Positions 24,387-32,757 are shown, counted from the stretch's first letter. The stretch: DNA of 45,462 nucleotides from CAYGZA01 sp964354135 (GCA_964354135.1 CAYGZA010000010.1:1-45462); one strand, 5' to 3'. The notes: generated from the sequence alone by a model not told the origin. A program made the numbers and translations.

Positions 24387-27300
24387 TCACTGCCCCGGCC
24401 GCACTTCTTCCTTGCCCGGCCAGGGGTAGGTGTGAGCCTTGACGCGTTGGTAGTTGTCGTCAAGTGCCGGTTCGAGCAGGATGATCCCCGCCAGGCGGCG
24501 GACCATGTTCATTACCTCGCGGGCCTCTTCCACGCGGAGCGGGCGGCCCAGGAGTTCGTGCTCGCGGTAACTGAGCCACTTCTTGATGACCTGATACCCG
24601 CCGATATAGTATTCCCAGACGTTGACGGGAACGTTCTTCCAGTACGCCTTTTCGTTCAGATACACGTCGCACGTGGTCGGGCCGAGCAGCGAAAGGACCC
24701 GTTTGACGGAAAGCCCCCGGGTCTGGGCGGCCTCGGCAATCGCTTCGCGTTCGGCCTGCTGATAGGGTCTCTGGACGATCCGGCCCTTGGCGGGCATGGT
24801 CACGCCGCCCTTGCCCGCGTGCCCCCAGCCGGCAGTCACGGCAAAGTCATCGGTATTGGGGTCGAGATCGCCGCCGCCTACCCTGGCGAGTCCGCCGACA
24901 ATCCGAAAGAACCGCTCGACCTTCCCGGCCGTCACCCTGGATACTTCGCTTTCGGTGTCCAGCAAAGCGGCAACCTGCCGCCCCCAAGCCGCCGACTCTT
25001 CCAGGGCCTTTCGATTGTCCGGCAAGGGTATCCGCGGCCAGTCGCGCCGAATCCCGTCGGCGTTTTCCGCCAGGTACGCCGGGCTATAGCCCACCGCCAG
25101 GGCGTGCATCCAGACCAGCCCCGCCAGTTCCGGGTGGCCGTCGGGATCCTTGACTCTCAAAGCGGCCAGGTACGCTAGGGTAGGGCGCGAGAGGTTTGGC
25201 AGCGGTGCGGGGGACAACAAGGAGTTCTGCGCGTTGGCGGCGTTGCCCTTGCCTTTGGCGGCTTGGGCCAGCAGTATCGGGAAATGCCGTGCGTGGCCGG
25301 AAATGCAGTCGTAGTCGCACACGCGCGGGGAGAAATAGAAGGGCGGGCCTTCGGGCACCTTGTCAGCGGTGTCGCGCGTGATGAAAAAGGCGTTTCCGCC
25401 CATGCGATGCGACAGCAGGTCGGGGCTGGGTTCACTGAACAAGGGGCGCAGGTTATCCAGGTAGCACCATCGCACGTCGAACACCTTGAACGGGTACTTG
25501 ACGATTTTGCCCACGTCGAAAGTGTGTTCACCCAGTATCTTTTCTCGCGCGTCAGGGCCGATAATGCGGTTCCCGGTCATCATCAGCGAAGCGTAGATGG
25601 CCTTGACTTCTTCGTTGCCTACGTCTGCGTCAAAGTACGCTGCAATGCGCCGTTCCAAAGGCTCGCGGTCTATGGAGATCAGCGCACCGGCGCGCCGCTC
25701 CACAGGGCCGTTGTAGTGGGATACCGAGAGTTCCGGCACCTTGGGCCATGCGTTGTACTCGGGCGACACATCTTCCGGCCGGAAGGAAAAGCGGTTCTCC
25801 CTACTGGGAGTGGCGTGGGTGTACGCAGCGCCAAAACGCTTTCTCGCAAGGCTGGCCAGGAGGTCCCGCCGCTTGGTCACTCCCCAGAAGTGTCGGAAGC
25901 GGACGACCGGCCTCTTCTCTCGCTTCTGTTTCCGGACGATCACGCACACGCCCGTGCCCACGCGGATGCCCTCGCGGTTGTACTCGGTCGAGAAAACCGA
26001 GGGGTCGGGCTGGCCATCCGGGGTGAGCTTGCCGGTCTCCCGGCTGTCGCCGTTCATGCAGTCAAACCACAGCCGGTCGAACTCGCTCAAGAATCGCTGC
26101 CGCATCACGACGAAAGAGGGGTCGCCCAAGTACGAGAAGTTGGAGATGAACGACACCACACCCTTGCCGGTCATTTCGGCAATACGCCGCTCGGCCAGCC
26201 GGAAGAAGCGGACATAGAGGTCGTCCAGGTTGAACTTCTTGATGCCCCACCCGCCTTCGGCGACGGGCTTGTTGAGCCGCTCCTTGTAGGGCTCCACAAG
26301 CCCCTTTTCCTCTTCCGGGCTGACGCCCGCGAAGGCGTTGTACGGTGGATTGCCGAGAATCACGAGAATCCTCTCGCCACGCTTGATTTGGTTCGCTGCG
26401 TCCCGTTCGGCTGCCAGTTCGGGGAACAGGAACCTCGTCTTCGGCTCCTTGGGCGGCTCCCAGCCGGTCAGCGAGTTTGTCAGGTACACCCCGACGCGCT
26501 CCATCTCATCCTGTAGCACAGCCGCCCCCGGCTGTGCCCTTTTCCCAGCCGAGGGCGGCTGGGCCACAGTTCTCAGCGGCACGCCCAGCCGGTGAAGCAG
26601 AAGACCGAGTTGCAGGTGGGCCACCACGAACGGCGCCGGCAGAATCTCAAAGCCGAAGACCCGGGTCATCGCCGCCTTCTTCACTTCCGAGGCATCCAGG
26701 GCATCCGGGCCCTTGGCCTTGAGCGTCTCGGCAATCCGCCGCAGCACTTCCACCAGATACGCCCCCGTGCCGCAACAGGGGTCGAGCACGACCACGTTCG
26801 GATCGGCCAAGCCATCGAGCAATCCCAGCTCTTCGCGCAGGACGGTATCGACCCGGGCCACCTGATACTGGACGATCTCCGGCGGCGTGTACCAGACTCC
26901 CAGCTCCTTGCGCAACTCCGGGTCAAACGCCTCCAGAAAGGGCTCGTAGAAGTACTGAACCGCGTGCTCGTCCTGAAACCTCTGGAAAAACGCCTCCCGG
27001 TCCACTCGGCTCAAGGCACCCGCGGTCCAGTCCAGCACCTCCACCAGCCCCAGCGAGCCGAGCCGAGTGGGTGTCGCAATCTGGTCGTACAGCGCCCGGA
27101 TGAACGGCACTCGCAAAGACCATTCGGCCTCATGCCAGTTGAACGCGTCGGTCCGCCCGGGCCGCTCCCGGTGCCAGAGCACCCACGCTGAGAACACGCC
27201 GTAGAAGATCGTCTGGACCAGGGTGGACCGGAAAAAGTGCTCGCCGCTCTCGCCCGTAAACTCCATGCCCAGGGCCTCTTCCAGGGCCTCGCGCACCGCG

Positions 27301-27938
27301 GCCAAGGCGGTCAAGTCCTTGTGCTGCTCCACCCGGGCCTTGGCGTCGCGCGCATAGGACGCCAGAAACCAGGCCACGTCTTGCGGCGACGAAAGCGGCG
27401 CGTTGGAGAGCATCACGCGATTGAGGTACTCGCAGAACCGCTCGCCATGCTCCTTGGCGGTCTTCTGCGGGTGCGCGGCGGCCGTCCAAAACCCCCTCTC
27501 ATCGTCGGCCAGCGTGTACGCCTCCATCGGGAGCGATTTGCCCTGGGGATCGCGGCCCAAGAGCAGAAAGGCTCGCAAGTTGGTAACGAGCACCAACCCA
27601 TACTCGGCACAGTACCGCTCGACCTGCTTGGTGCGGGCGACCTTCTGCACGTCTTCCGACGGGGGCTTCGCTTCCAGGGCGCCACGGGACGGCGGCTGAC
27701 CCTTGCGCGGTTCCATGTCGGCCGCCTTCTGGAACTGGTCCGGGGTAAAGAATCCGCCGTCCGGCATCCCCGCGCCGCGGTTAGCCAGGTTCATCACACA
27801 ACGGACTTTGGGCTTGAGCGACCTGCCGATCTCGTTCAGCAGGCCGGAGAGAGCGGGATAGTAGGAAATCTCCTCCACCCCGGCACCGATCGCGTGAACT
27901 TCGCGGATTTCCTTCAGGTAGGTTTCCAGGGGGTCCAT
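24387..27938 (-). CDS. Single-chain restriction nuclease-DNA adenine methyltransferase (type ISP/IIG-like)
   Basis: 1183 residues. N-terminal PD-(D/E)xK nuclease: MPDGG with Asp60, then LEAKPPS with Glu89 and Lys91, followed by VQKVARTKQVERYCAEYGLV. The gamma-type N6 methyltransferase spans GVWYTPPEIVQYQV (motif X, about 348-360), VVLDPCCGTGAYLVEV (motif I, about 384-398) and LGNPPYNAFAG (motif IV, NPPY about 530-533). The C-terminal half matches the target-recognition part of type ISP enzymes. No Walker A/B helicase block lies between nuclease and methylase, so it is shorter than classical type ISP proteins and closer to type IIG in layout. Residues of about 458-476 (VAQPPSAGKRAQPGAAVLQ) derive from a palindromic repeat between motifs I and IV. 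Self-contained phage defence is likely. Confidence 0.88.
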   Translation of the reverse strand: MDPLETYLKEIREVHAIGAGVEEISYYPALSGLLNEIGRSLKPKVRCVMNLANRGAGMPDGGFFTPDQFQKAADMEPRKGQPPSRGALEAKPPSEDVQKVARTKQVERYCAEYGLVLVTNLRAFLLLGRDPQGKSLPMEAYTLADDERGFWTAAAHPQKTAKEHGERFCEYLNRVMLSNAPLSSPQDVAWFLASYARDAKARVEQHKDLTALAAVREALEEALGMEFTGESGEHFFRSTLVQTIFYGVFSAWVLWHRERPGRTDAFNWHEAEWSLRVPFIRALYDQIATPTRLGSLGLVEVLDWTAGALSRVDREAFFQRFQDEHAVQYFYEPFLEAFDPELRKELGVWYTPPEIVQYQVARVDTVLREELGLLDGLADPNVVVLDPCCGTGAYLVEVLRRIAETLKAKGPDALDASEVKKAAMTRVFGFEILPAPFVVAHLQLGLLLHRLGVPLRTVAQPPSAGKRAQPGAAVLQDEMERVGVYLTNSLTGWEPPKEPKTRFLFPELAAERDAANQIKRGERILVILGNPPYNAFAGVSPEEEKGLVEPYKERLNKPVAEGGWGIKKFNLDDLYVRFFRLAERRIAEMTGKGVVSFISNFSYLGDPSFVVMRQRFLSEFDRLWFDCMNGDSRETGKLTPDGQPDPSVFSTEYNREGIRVGTGVCVIVRKQKREKRPVVRFRHFWGVTKRRDLLASLARKRFGAAYTHATPSRENRFSFRPEDVSPEYNAWPKVPELSVSHYNGPVERRAGALISIDREPLERRIAAYFDADVGNEEVKAIYASLMMTGNRIIGPDAREKILGEHTFDVGKIVKYPFKVFDVRWCYLDNLRPLFSEPSPDLLSHRMGGNAFFITRDTADKVPEGPPFYFSPRVCDYDCISGHARHFPILLAQAAKGKGNAANAQNSLLSPAPLPNLSRPTLAYLAALRVKDPDGHPELAGLVWMHALAVGYSPAYLAENADGIRRDWPRIPLPDNRKALEESAAWGRQVAALLDTESEVSRVTAGKVERFFRIVGGLARVGGGDLDPNTDDFAVTAGWGHAGKGGVTMPAKGRIVQRPYQQAEREAIAEAAQTRGLSVKRVLSLLGPTTCDVYLNEKAYWKNVPVNVWEYYIGGYQVIKKWLSYREHELLGRPLRVEEAREVMNMVRRLAGIILLEPALDDNYQRVKAHTYPWPGKEEVRPGQ
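26511..26568. repeat. Double-hairpin repeat inserted in the restriction-modification coding region
   Basis: Two adjacent perfect stems: GCACAGCCG/CGGCTGTGC (26516-26524 and 26529-26537) and CCCAGCCG/CGGCTGGG (26544-26551 and 26556-26563). Outer CTGT and ACAG bases frame the element. It is translated as the AQPPSA...QPGAAVLQ stretch. Upstream GVPL and downstream ERVGVYLTNSLTGWE are ordinary family sequence. Confidence 0.85.
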
Positions 27939-28130
27939 GCTTAGGTTCTACCGAAAGTGGGTGGCCCAGGCAAGTCAGCCCTCAGCCACCTTGACTTCCA
28001 GCGACGTGAAGGTACCCTGAAAATCGTTCCCCGTACGCATGGTAGCCCTCTCTTCGGGAAACCCGTTTCGGCCACCATGCGCATTACGATCTCAACAAGG
28101 AGGGGAACGGGCAAAGGAGTGGTGACGTCG

Positions 28131-29207
28131 ATGAAGAGCCGCCGTACTTGGCTGATCCTCGTGTGCGTCGCGCCCCTCTTGTCCCTCTTGGCACGGGCAT
28201 CTCTTGCTCAAACCATCGAGAAAGCAGACCCGGCGGTAGAGAGGCCGGTCGCCGCAAGTCGCGGGTCGGTCCCGGTGCCGACCGGAGGTGGTAGTCAGTG
28301 GTGGGCTGACGAACTGCTCTTCCACGAATGGCGGGTCCAGCGGAACGTGTTGACCGGCAAGTGCCGTCTCTTGGACGGGAACAATCTCCGCCACGCCTCG
28401 GGCAAACATCGCGAGTGTGTAGAGGTGCTGGAGCAAATCAAACGCGAGCGCAAGATACCTCCCATGGAGGGGAAGGCTGTGGTCGTGTTGCACGGGCTGG
28501 GCGACTCCCGGAAGTCGATGAGCACTCTGTGCAAGCACCTGGAGCGCGAAGGGGGCTTCAAGGTCTTCAACGTGGGCTATCCGAGTACGCGGCGGAGCAT
28601 GGCGAAACACGCGGGGGCCCTAGCGGGGATCGTCGAGCACCTTGAGGGGATCGAGGAGATCCATTTCGTCGGCTACAGTCTGGGGGCGATCATCGTCCGC
28701 CGCTACCTGGCCGACCAGTCGGACCCGGCGCGAGGCAAGCGGCTCGATCCCCGGATCAAGCGATTCGTGATGCTGGGCCCGCCCAATCATGGCGCCGAAC
28801 TGGCGACCGAATTGGGGGACGTCAAAGGCGTGACGCTCGTGCTGGGCAAGCCGGTGCGAGAGCTCGGCGAACTGTGGCCCTGGGAGGAAACCCGCCTGGG
28901 CACGCCGCCCTGCGAGTTCGGAATCGTCGCGGGCGGCTTGGGAAACCGCCCCGGCTTCAATCCGTTCCTGCCCGGCGACGACGACGGGATCGTCACCGTG
29001 GACAGTGCCCGGTTGGCCGGGGCGAGCGATTTTCTCGTGGTGCCGGTCGTCCACAGCTTGATCCCAAAGAGTTCCAAGGTGGCGGAGTACACGCTGCGAT
29101 TCTTGCAGCAGGGATACTTCGTCTCCGCGGAGAAACGGCAGCCGATCGAAGCGGACGACCAAGGCCTGAAGCCGAAAGCGGAGAGCCGAAAGCGGAAACC
29201 GGAATAG
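28131..29207 (+). CDS. Exported alpha/beta-hydrolase, lipase-like
   Basis: 358 residues from the ATG at 28131 with AAAGGAG 11 nt upstream; longer in-frame starts have no support. The signal peptide (TWLILVCVAPLLSLLARASL) ends near AQTI. VVVLHGLGDSRKSM is the oxyanion-strand motif, and HFVGYSLGAIIVRRY carries the nucleophile elbow GYSLG. LGPPNHGAELA matches triacylglycerol-lipase-type PPNxG. Asp in GDDDGIVTVDSARL and His in VPVVHSLIPKS complete the probable triad. It would hydrolyse an ester outside the cytoplasm. The last residues (LKPKAESRKRKPE) and the stop are encoded by a heptad array (29167-29208), so the C-terminus has been extended or replaced by repeat DNA. Confidence 0.82.
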   Translation: MKSRRTWLILVCVAPLLSLLARASLAQTIEKADPAVERPVAASRGSVPVPTGGGSQWWADELLFHEWRVQRNVLTGKCRLLDGNNLRHASGKHRECVEVLEQIKRERKIPPMEGKAVVVLHGLGDSRKSMSTLCKHLEREGGFKVFNVGYPSTRRSMAKHAGALAGIVEHLEGIEEIHFVGYSLGAIIVRRYLADQSDPARGKRLDPRIKRFVMLGPPNHGAELATELGDVKGVTLVLGKPVRELGELWPWEETRLGTPPCEFGIVAGGLGNRPGFNPFLPGDDDGIVTVDSARLAGASDFLVVPVVHSLIPKSSKVAEYTLRFLQQGYFVSAEKRQPIEADDQGLKPKAESRKRKPE

Positions 29208-29257
29208 TCGTGGCACTGAATACCGAGTATCGAGTACTGAGGTCTGAGGACTGAGTA
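29167..29257. repeat. Two consecutive heptad arrays, units GAAAGCG and CTGAGTA
   Basis: 29167-29208 holds six 7-bp units (TGAAGCC, GAAAGCG, GAGAGCC, GAAAGCG, GAAACCG, GAATAGT) that code for the lipase C-terminus and include its TAG stop. 29216-29257 holds six units of another family (CTGAATA, CCGAGTA, TCGAGTA, CTGAGGT, CTGAGGA, CTGAGTA). The spacing is exact in both. Confidence 0.9.
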
Positions 29258-29304
29258 TTCTGTGCTCGGTACACGTGCGAGTCTCTGGGCATCGAGTGCG
29301 GTTG

Positions 29305-29775
29305 ATGACTGCGGAAACTCCCCCGGGCCGGGTGGCGGGGATTGACTACGGGACAGTCCGGATCGGGATTGCGATCAGCGATCCCGCGCGGACCATGGCC
29401 AGTCCGCACGAGAACTACACTCGCAGCGGGCCCGATCCGGACGCAAGGCACTTCCTGCGGCTGGCGGCGGAGGAAGGCGTGAGCCTCTTCGTGGTCGGGC
29501 TGCCGGTACACTTGGACGGCCGGGAGAGCGCGAAATCGGCGGAGGCCCGCCGGTTCGGACAGTGGCTTGCGGAAGTCACCGGGGTGGCGGTCGAATTCTT
29601 CGACGAGCGATTCACCACGAGCGAGGCGGACGAGTTGCTACTCGAGGCCGGGCTGACCAGCAAGCGTCGGCGCCGCCGGCGCGACATGCTGGCCGCGCAA
29701 ATCATGCTCAGCGCCTACCTGGAGTCGCGCGCGAAAGGGACCGCCTCGCCCGGCCCGCTGGACGATCCGCCATGA
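29305..29775 (+). CDS. ruvX: YqgF/RuvX-family RNase H-fold nuclease
   Basis: 156 residues from the ATG at 29305; the SD sequence is weak. GRVAGIDYGTVRIGIAISDP is the first strand, with the catalytic Asp in GIDYG. LFVVGLPVHLDGRES matches the family VVGLP..LDG block. VEFFDERFTTSEAD carries the conserved DER.(S/T)T motif, and RRRRDMLAAQIMLSAYL ends with the Asp-containing A.A.ILQ.yL helix. It is involved in 16S rRNA 5' processing and was formerly called a Holliday junction resolvase. Its stop overlaps the next start (ATGA), so it is coupled to the epimerase. Confidence 0.92.
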   Translation: MTAETPPGRVAGIDYGTVRIGIAISDPARTMASPHENYTRSGPDPDARHFLRLAAEEGVSLFVVGLPVHLDGRESAKSAEARRFGQWLAEVTGVAVEFFDERFTTSEADELLLEAGLTSKRRRRRRDMLAAQIMLSAYLESRAKGTASPGPLDDPP

Positions 29776-30638
29776 GCAAGCTGGTCGTGGGGTGCGGCTA
29801 CTTGGGCGGCCGGGTCGCACGCCGCTGGCACCAGGCGGGGCAGGAGGTCTTCGTCCTGACGCGGTCCGCCGAACGCGCCGAGCAGTTCCGCCGCGAGGGT
29901 CTGTTGCCCTTCGTGGCCGACGTGACCCAGCCGGAGGCGTTGGCCGGCTTGCCGGCGGCCGAAACGGTGCTCTGGTCGGTCGGCTTCGATCGCCGCAGCG
30001 GCAGCACGCGACGGGCGGTATACGTCGAGGGGCTGCGGGCCGTGTTGGACGCCCTGCCCGCCGGGACCCGGCGAGTCGTTTTCATCAGTTCCACCGGCGT
30101 GTACGGAGAGTCGGGCGGGGGTTGGGTGGACGAGGAGTCCCCGTGCCGACCAACCCGGGAGGCCGGCCGCGTGCTCTTGGCCGCCGAGCGGATGCTGGCG
30201 GGGCATCGGCTGGGCGGCGGGGTGATCGTTCTCCGGCTCGCGGGGTTCTACGGCCCGGGCCGGATTCCGAAGCTTGCCGACCTGTTGGCCGAGAAGTCGA
30301 TTCCGGCAGCGGCCGGGGGCTACATCAACCTGATCCACGCGACCGATGCCGTATCGGTCATCCTGGCTGCCGAGGAGCAGGCCAAGCCGCCGAGGACCTA
30401 CAATGTCGCCGGGGGTCATCCCACCTTGCGAAGGGATTTCTACACCTATCTGGCCGGCCTGCTGGGATTACCCCGCCCGATGTTCGTCGATCCCTCGACC
30501 GACGATCCGGACGAGCAGCGGGGGCACGGCAGCAAGCGCATCAGCAATGCCCGGATGCTCGCCGAACTCAAAGTCACCCTGGTCTACCCGTCTTATCGCG
30601 AGGGTCTTGCGGCGATTGTGCCGGAACATCGGTCGTGA
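29772..30638 (+). CDS. NAD-dependent epimerase/dehydratase-like protein (extended SDR)
   Basis: 288 residues starting within the ATGA overlap with ruvX. KLVVGCGYLGGRVARRWHQA is the nucleotide-binding Gly-x-Gly-x-x-Gly region of the YeeZ-like group. FISSTGVYGESGG carries Ser/Thr and Tyr at the SDR active site, although the usual YxxxK Lys is replaced (the REAGRVLLAAERM helix has no Lys). LRLAGFYGPGRIPKL and INLIHATDAVSVI are standard, and TYNVAGGHPTLRRDFYTYLA is typical of the C-domain. The substrate is unknown. The missing Lys means a reductase/epimerase activity should not be assumed. Confidence 0.82.
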   Translation: MSKLVVGCGYLGGRVARRWHQAGQEVFVLTRSAERAEQFRREGLLPFVADVTQPEALAGLPAAETVLWSVGFDRRSGSTRRAVYVEGLRAVLDALPAGTRRVVFISSTGVYGESGGGWVDEESPCRPTREAGRVLLAAERMLAGHRLGGGVIVLRLAGFYGPGRIPKLADLLAEKSIPAAAGGYINLIHATDAVSVILAAEEQAKPPRTYNVAGGHPTLRRDFYTYLAGLLGLPRPMFVDPSTDDPDEQRGHGSKRISNARMLAELKVTLVYPSYREGLAAIVPEHRS

Positions 30639-30839
30639 GATACCGGGCTTCACGGTCGGCCGGTTGTGCCGCCTGTGTTGCCTGTGCGGGATATTCTCTG
30701 AATGCCCGTGGTAGCAAGTGCCGATGGTGATACTGAATAGACGGCCTGCAACGTCGGCGTGTGATCGCGCAGGACGGGCAGCCTGGCCCGGGCTGTGCAT
30801 CGCCCAGACACGCTTTCGACTCAGAAGGGGGGAATGTAC

Positions 30840-31166
30840 ATGATCCGCCGGACGATCTTCGTCTTGTTGGCAGCAACCGCTCTAGTGGCCCTCGGGTCGG
30901 CCCGCGAGGCCAGGGCCCAACAGGCATTCGGTCGCCAGTGGGGCCACACCTACTCGACCCAGGATTGGAACCGCTTCTACCACTACCCGTACGTCTACTA
31001 CCCGCAGAACTTCTGGGGCACGGACTACTACCGGAGCTCCGAAGACCTCTACTTCCGCTATCCGCCGGAGATGCGGATTCCGGTGTACAACAACCGGTGG
31101 CAGAACTTCTACCCGCAGCCGCGCAAGTACCATACCGGGCACCACTTCATTCTGGACGTCTTCTGA
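30840..31166 (+). CDS. Small secreted Tyr-rich protein
   Basis: 108 residues from the ATG at 30840, preceded by AAGGGGGGA with 6 nt spacing; another ATG at 30834 is in frame. The signal peptide (IRRTIFVLLAATALVALGSA) ends near AREARAQQ. The mature part of about 80 residues is dominated by Tyr, Phe, Trp, Pro and Arg (WNRFYHYPYVYYPQNFWG, LYFRYPPEMRIPVYNNRW, RKYHTGHHFILDVF). No catalytic motif is visible. Proteins of this look recur in planctomycete genomes. A structural or surface role is possible (inference). The spacer before it (30639-30839) shows no other gene. Confidence 0.75.
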   Translation: MIRRTIFVLLAATALVALGSAREARAQQAFGRQWGHTYSTQDWNRFYHYPYVYYPQNFWGTDYYRSSEDLYFRYPPEMRIPVYNNRWQNFYPQPRKYHTGHHFILDVF

Positions 31167-31185
31167 GCGCCACGGCGGGCGAGAA

Positions 31186-31260
31186 GCCGTCAGCGATCGG
31201 CTTTCAGCAGTCGGCTGTCGTCTCTTGTGGCGGACGGCTGACGGCTGAAAGCCGATAGCC
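31186..31260. repeat. Inverted pair of heptad arrays, units GCTTTCA and GACGGCT
   Basis: Five 7-bp units at 31186-31220 (GCCGTCA, GCGATCG, GCTTTCA, GCAGTCG, GCTGTCG), a 12-bp centre, and four units of the opposite orientation at 31233-31260 (GACGGCT, GACGGCT, GAAAGCC, GATAGCC). It lies between two convergent genes, so it could also act as a bidirectional transcript end. Confidence 0.9.
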
Positions 31261-31264
31261 CGCT

Positions 31265-32461
31265 CTATGCCTTTCCCGCCGTAACGGCGAAGCGGTAGAA
31301 GATCTCGGCGGCCTTACGGACCTGGTCCAGGTCGATCCACTCGTCCCCCGTGTGGGCTTGGGCGATCGAGCCAGGCCCGAAGACCACCGCCGGAACCCCC
31401 ACGGCAGCGTACGCCGCGGCATCGGTCGCGTAGGGGACGCCGATTTGCCGGCAGTCTCCTGCCACTTGCCGGACCGCGGCCGCCAGCCGGTCGGCCAGCG
31501 GGCCGTTGGAGTCACCCGATAGGGGCAGCCCGCGCATGAACGGCGGGTCGTGCTCCAGCCACGGGGCCTCGCCCAACTCCTCCTTGAGGTGCTCGATCAG
31601 GTGTTTCCGGGCGGCCTCGGGCGTTTCACCACATGCCAGGCGGCGGTCGATCTCGATCACGCAGCGGTCGGGCACGGTGTTGACGCTCACGCCGCCGGAG
31701 ATCGTGCCGACGCTCACGGTGGCCGGCCCGCAAAGGGGATGGGAGCCCAGGGTCTGGACCACGTCCCGTTGGTACCGCTCGATCACCATCAGCGCCCGCG
31801 CCATGCGGTAGATGGCGTTCTCGCCTGCGGTGGGTTCGGCGCTGTGAGCGGCGCGGCCCCGGGCACGGCATCGCCAGCGGACGACGCCCTTGTGCGCAAC
31901 GACGACTTGAAGCGAGGTCGGCTCGGCGACGATGGCCGCGTCGGGCTTTCGCACGAAGACCCCGTCGGTTTGCCCGGTCCAGAGTTGGGTCAGGGCGCTG
32001 GCGCCGGTGAAGCCGTATTCCTCGTTCACGGTACACCCTAAGACGATCGTGGGCAGTGCTTTGGGCCGGTGTTCGAGGATTCGGGAGAGGGCGACAAGCA
32101 TGGCCGCCATGCCGCCCTTGACGTCGCACGCCCCGCGCCCGTAGAGGCGGTCTTCGCGGACCTGGGGCGTCCAGGGCGGAATGGTCATTCCCGTGGCGGG
32201 CACCGTATCTTGATGGACGCTCCAGAGCAGCAGCTTCCCTCCTGCTTCCGGTGAAACGGCCCCATCCAGCCGGGCGAGGATGTTGTCGCGGCCCGGCTCG
32301 ACCCGTTGGCGCCGACTGGGAAGACCGAGCCGGCAGAAGAGGGTTTCCAGGAAGTCGGTCAAACGCGCCTCCCCCGAGTGGCCCGCGAGTTCCGGCAAAC
32401 CCATGGGGTTGACGCTGGGGATCGCAACGAGTTGGCCGAGGATTTCGACGGGATCGAGCAT
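31265..32461 (-). CDS. M20-family metallopeptidase (ArgE/DapE-like deacylase)
   Basis: 398 residues from the ATG at 32461; no clear SD. LLWSVHQDTVPATGM gives the first zinc His and Asp (HxD), GRGACDVKGGMAAML the bridging Asp, and VNEEYGFTGA the catalytic Glu-Glu pair. AIVAEPTSLQ has a metal-binding Glu, and AQAHTGDEWIDL the last His. The lid domain spans about 180-290 (HKGVVRWRCRARGRAAHSAE, VNTVPDRCVIEIDRRL). The metal-ligand set is complete, so it should be active in cleaving an amide such as an N-acyl amino acid. No arginine or lysine genes lie next to it, so ArgE versus DapE cannot be decided. It is divergent from the nuo operon. Confidence 0.88.
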   Translation of the reverse strand: MLDPVEILGQLVAIPSVNPMGLPELAGHSGEARLTDFLETLFCRLGLPSRRQRVEPGRDNILARLDGAVSPEAGGKLLLWSVHQDTVPATGMTIPPWTPQVREDRLYGRGACDVKGGMAAMLVALSRILEHRPKALPTIVLGCTVNEEYGFTGASALTQLWTGQTDGVFVRKPDAAIVAEPTSLQVVVAHKGVVRWRCRARGRAAHSAEPTAGENAIYRMARALMVIERYQRDVVQTLGSHPLCGPATVSVGTISGGVSVNTVPDRCVIEIDRRLACGETPEAARKHLIEHLKEELGEAPWLEHDPPFMRGLPLSGDSNGPLADRLAAAVRQVAGDCRQIGVPYATDAAAYAAVGVPAVVFGPGSIAQAHTGDEWIDLDQVRKAAEIFYRFAVTAGKA

Positions 32462-32651
32462 GGCAAAGGCTTCTGTTCGGCGTGGGCAGCCGGGGGTAGA
32501 ATGTATGGGCGGCAAGGTTTCGCCATTGTGCCAACCCGCGATTCTACCACCCCGGGGAAGAGCGGCAACGCGGCGGCAGACGGGATCGGCGTGGTTTCGA
32601 GGGGCTCTGCGGGGCCGCCAAGAAATCTTTGCGTTTCCCTTGAAGGTGGGG

Positions 32652-32680
32652 TTGAGGTTCGGTAGTCGAGAGACGATAAT
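32652..32680 (+). promoter_or_regulatory. Promoter of the candidate small RNA
   Basis: TTGAGG (32652-32657), a 17-bp spacer and GATAAT (32675-32680). The predicted start is about 32687. No protein gene follows before the terminator at 32714-32757. Confidence 0.5.
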
Positions 32681-32686
32681 TTCAGA

Positions 32687-32757
32687 AGTGAGGGGTTCGC
32701 CCCTCAACCTTTCGCCCTTCGTAGGTCCCTGCCCCGCCTACGGAGGGCTGTTTTTTT
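32687..32757 (+). ncRNA. Candidate small RNA of about 70 nt with two hairpins
   Basis: Transcription from the promoter at 32652-32680 would give a transcript starting with the hairpin TGAGGGG-TTCG-CCCCTCA (32689-32706) and ending in a 12-bp terminator stem and T7 run. There is no start codon with a useful frame. The position between divergent M20 and nuo genes, upstream of the nuo promoter, fits an independent sRNA better than a leader, because the terminator precedes the nuo promoter. A dispersed repeat that looks like a terminator is the main alternative. Confidence 0.4.
32714..32757 (+). terminator. Strong intrinsic terminator
   Basis: GCCCTTCGTAGG (32714-32725) pairs with CCTACGGAGGGC (32737-32748) over 12 bp with one G-T wobble. 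TG and seven T residues (32751-32757) follow. No protein gene on this strand ends nearby. Confidence 0.75.

Noticed and set aside
30639..30839. Spacer before the Tyr-rich protein gene searched for an RNA gene or promoter
   Set aside because: Only weak -10-like matches without a partner at proper spacing and no stable stem with a T-run.
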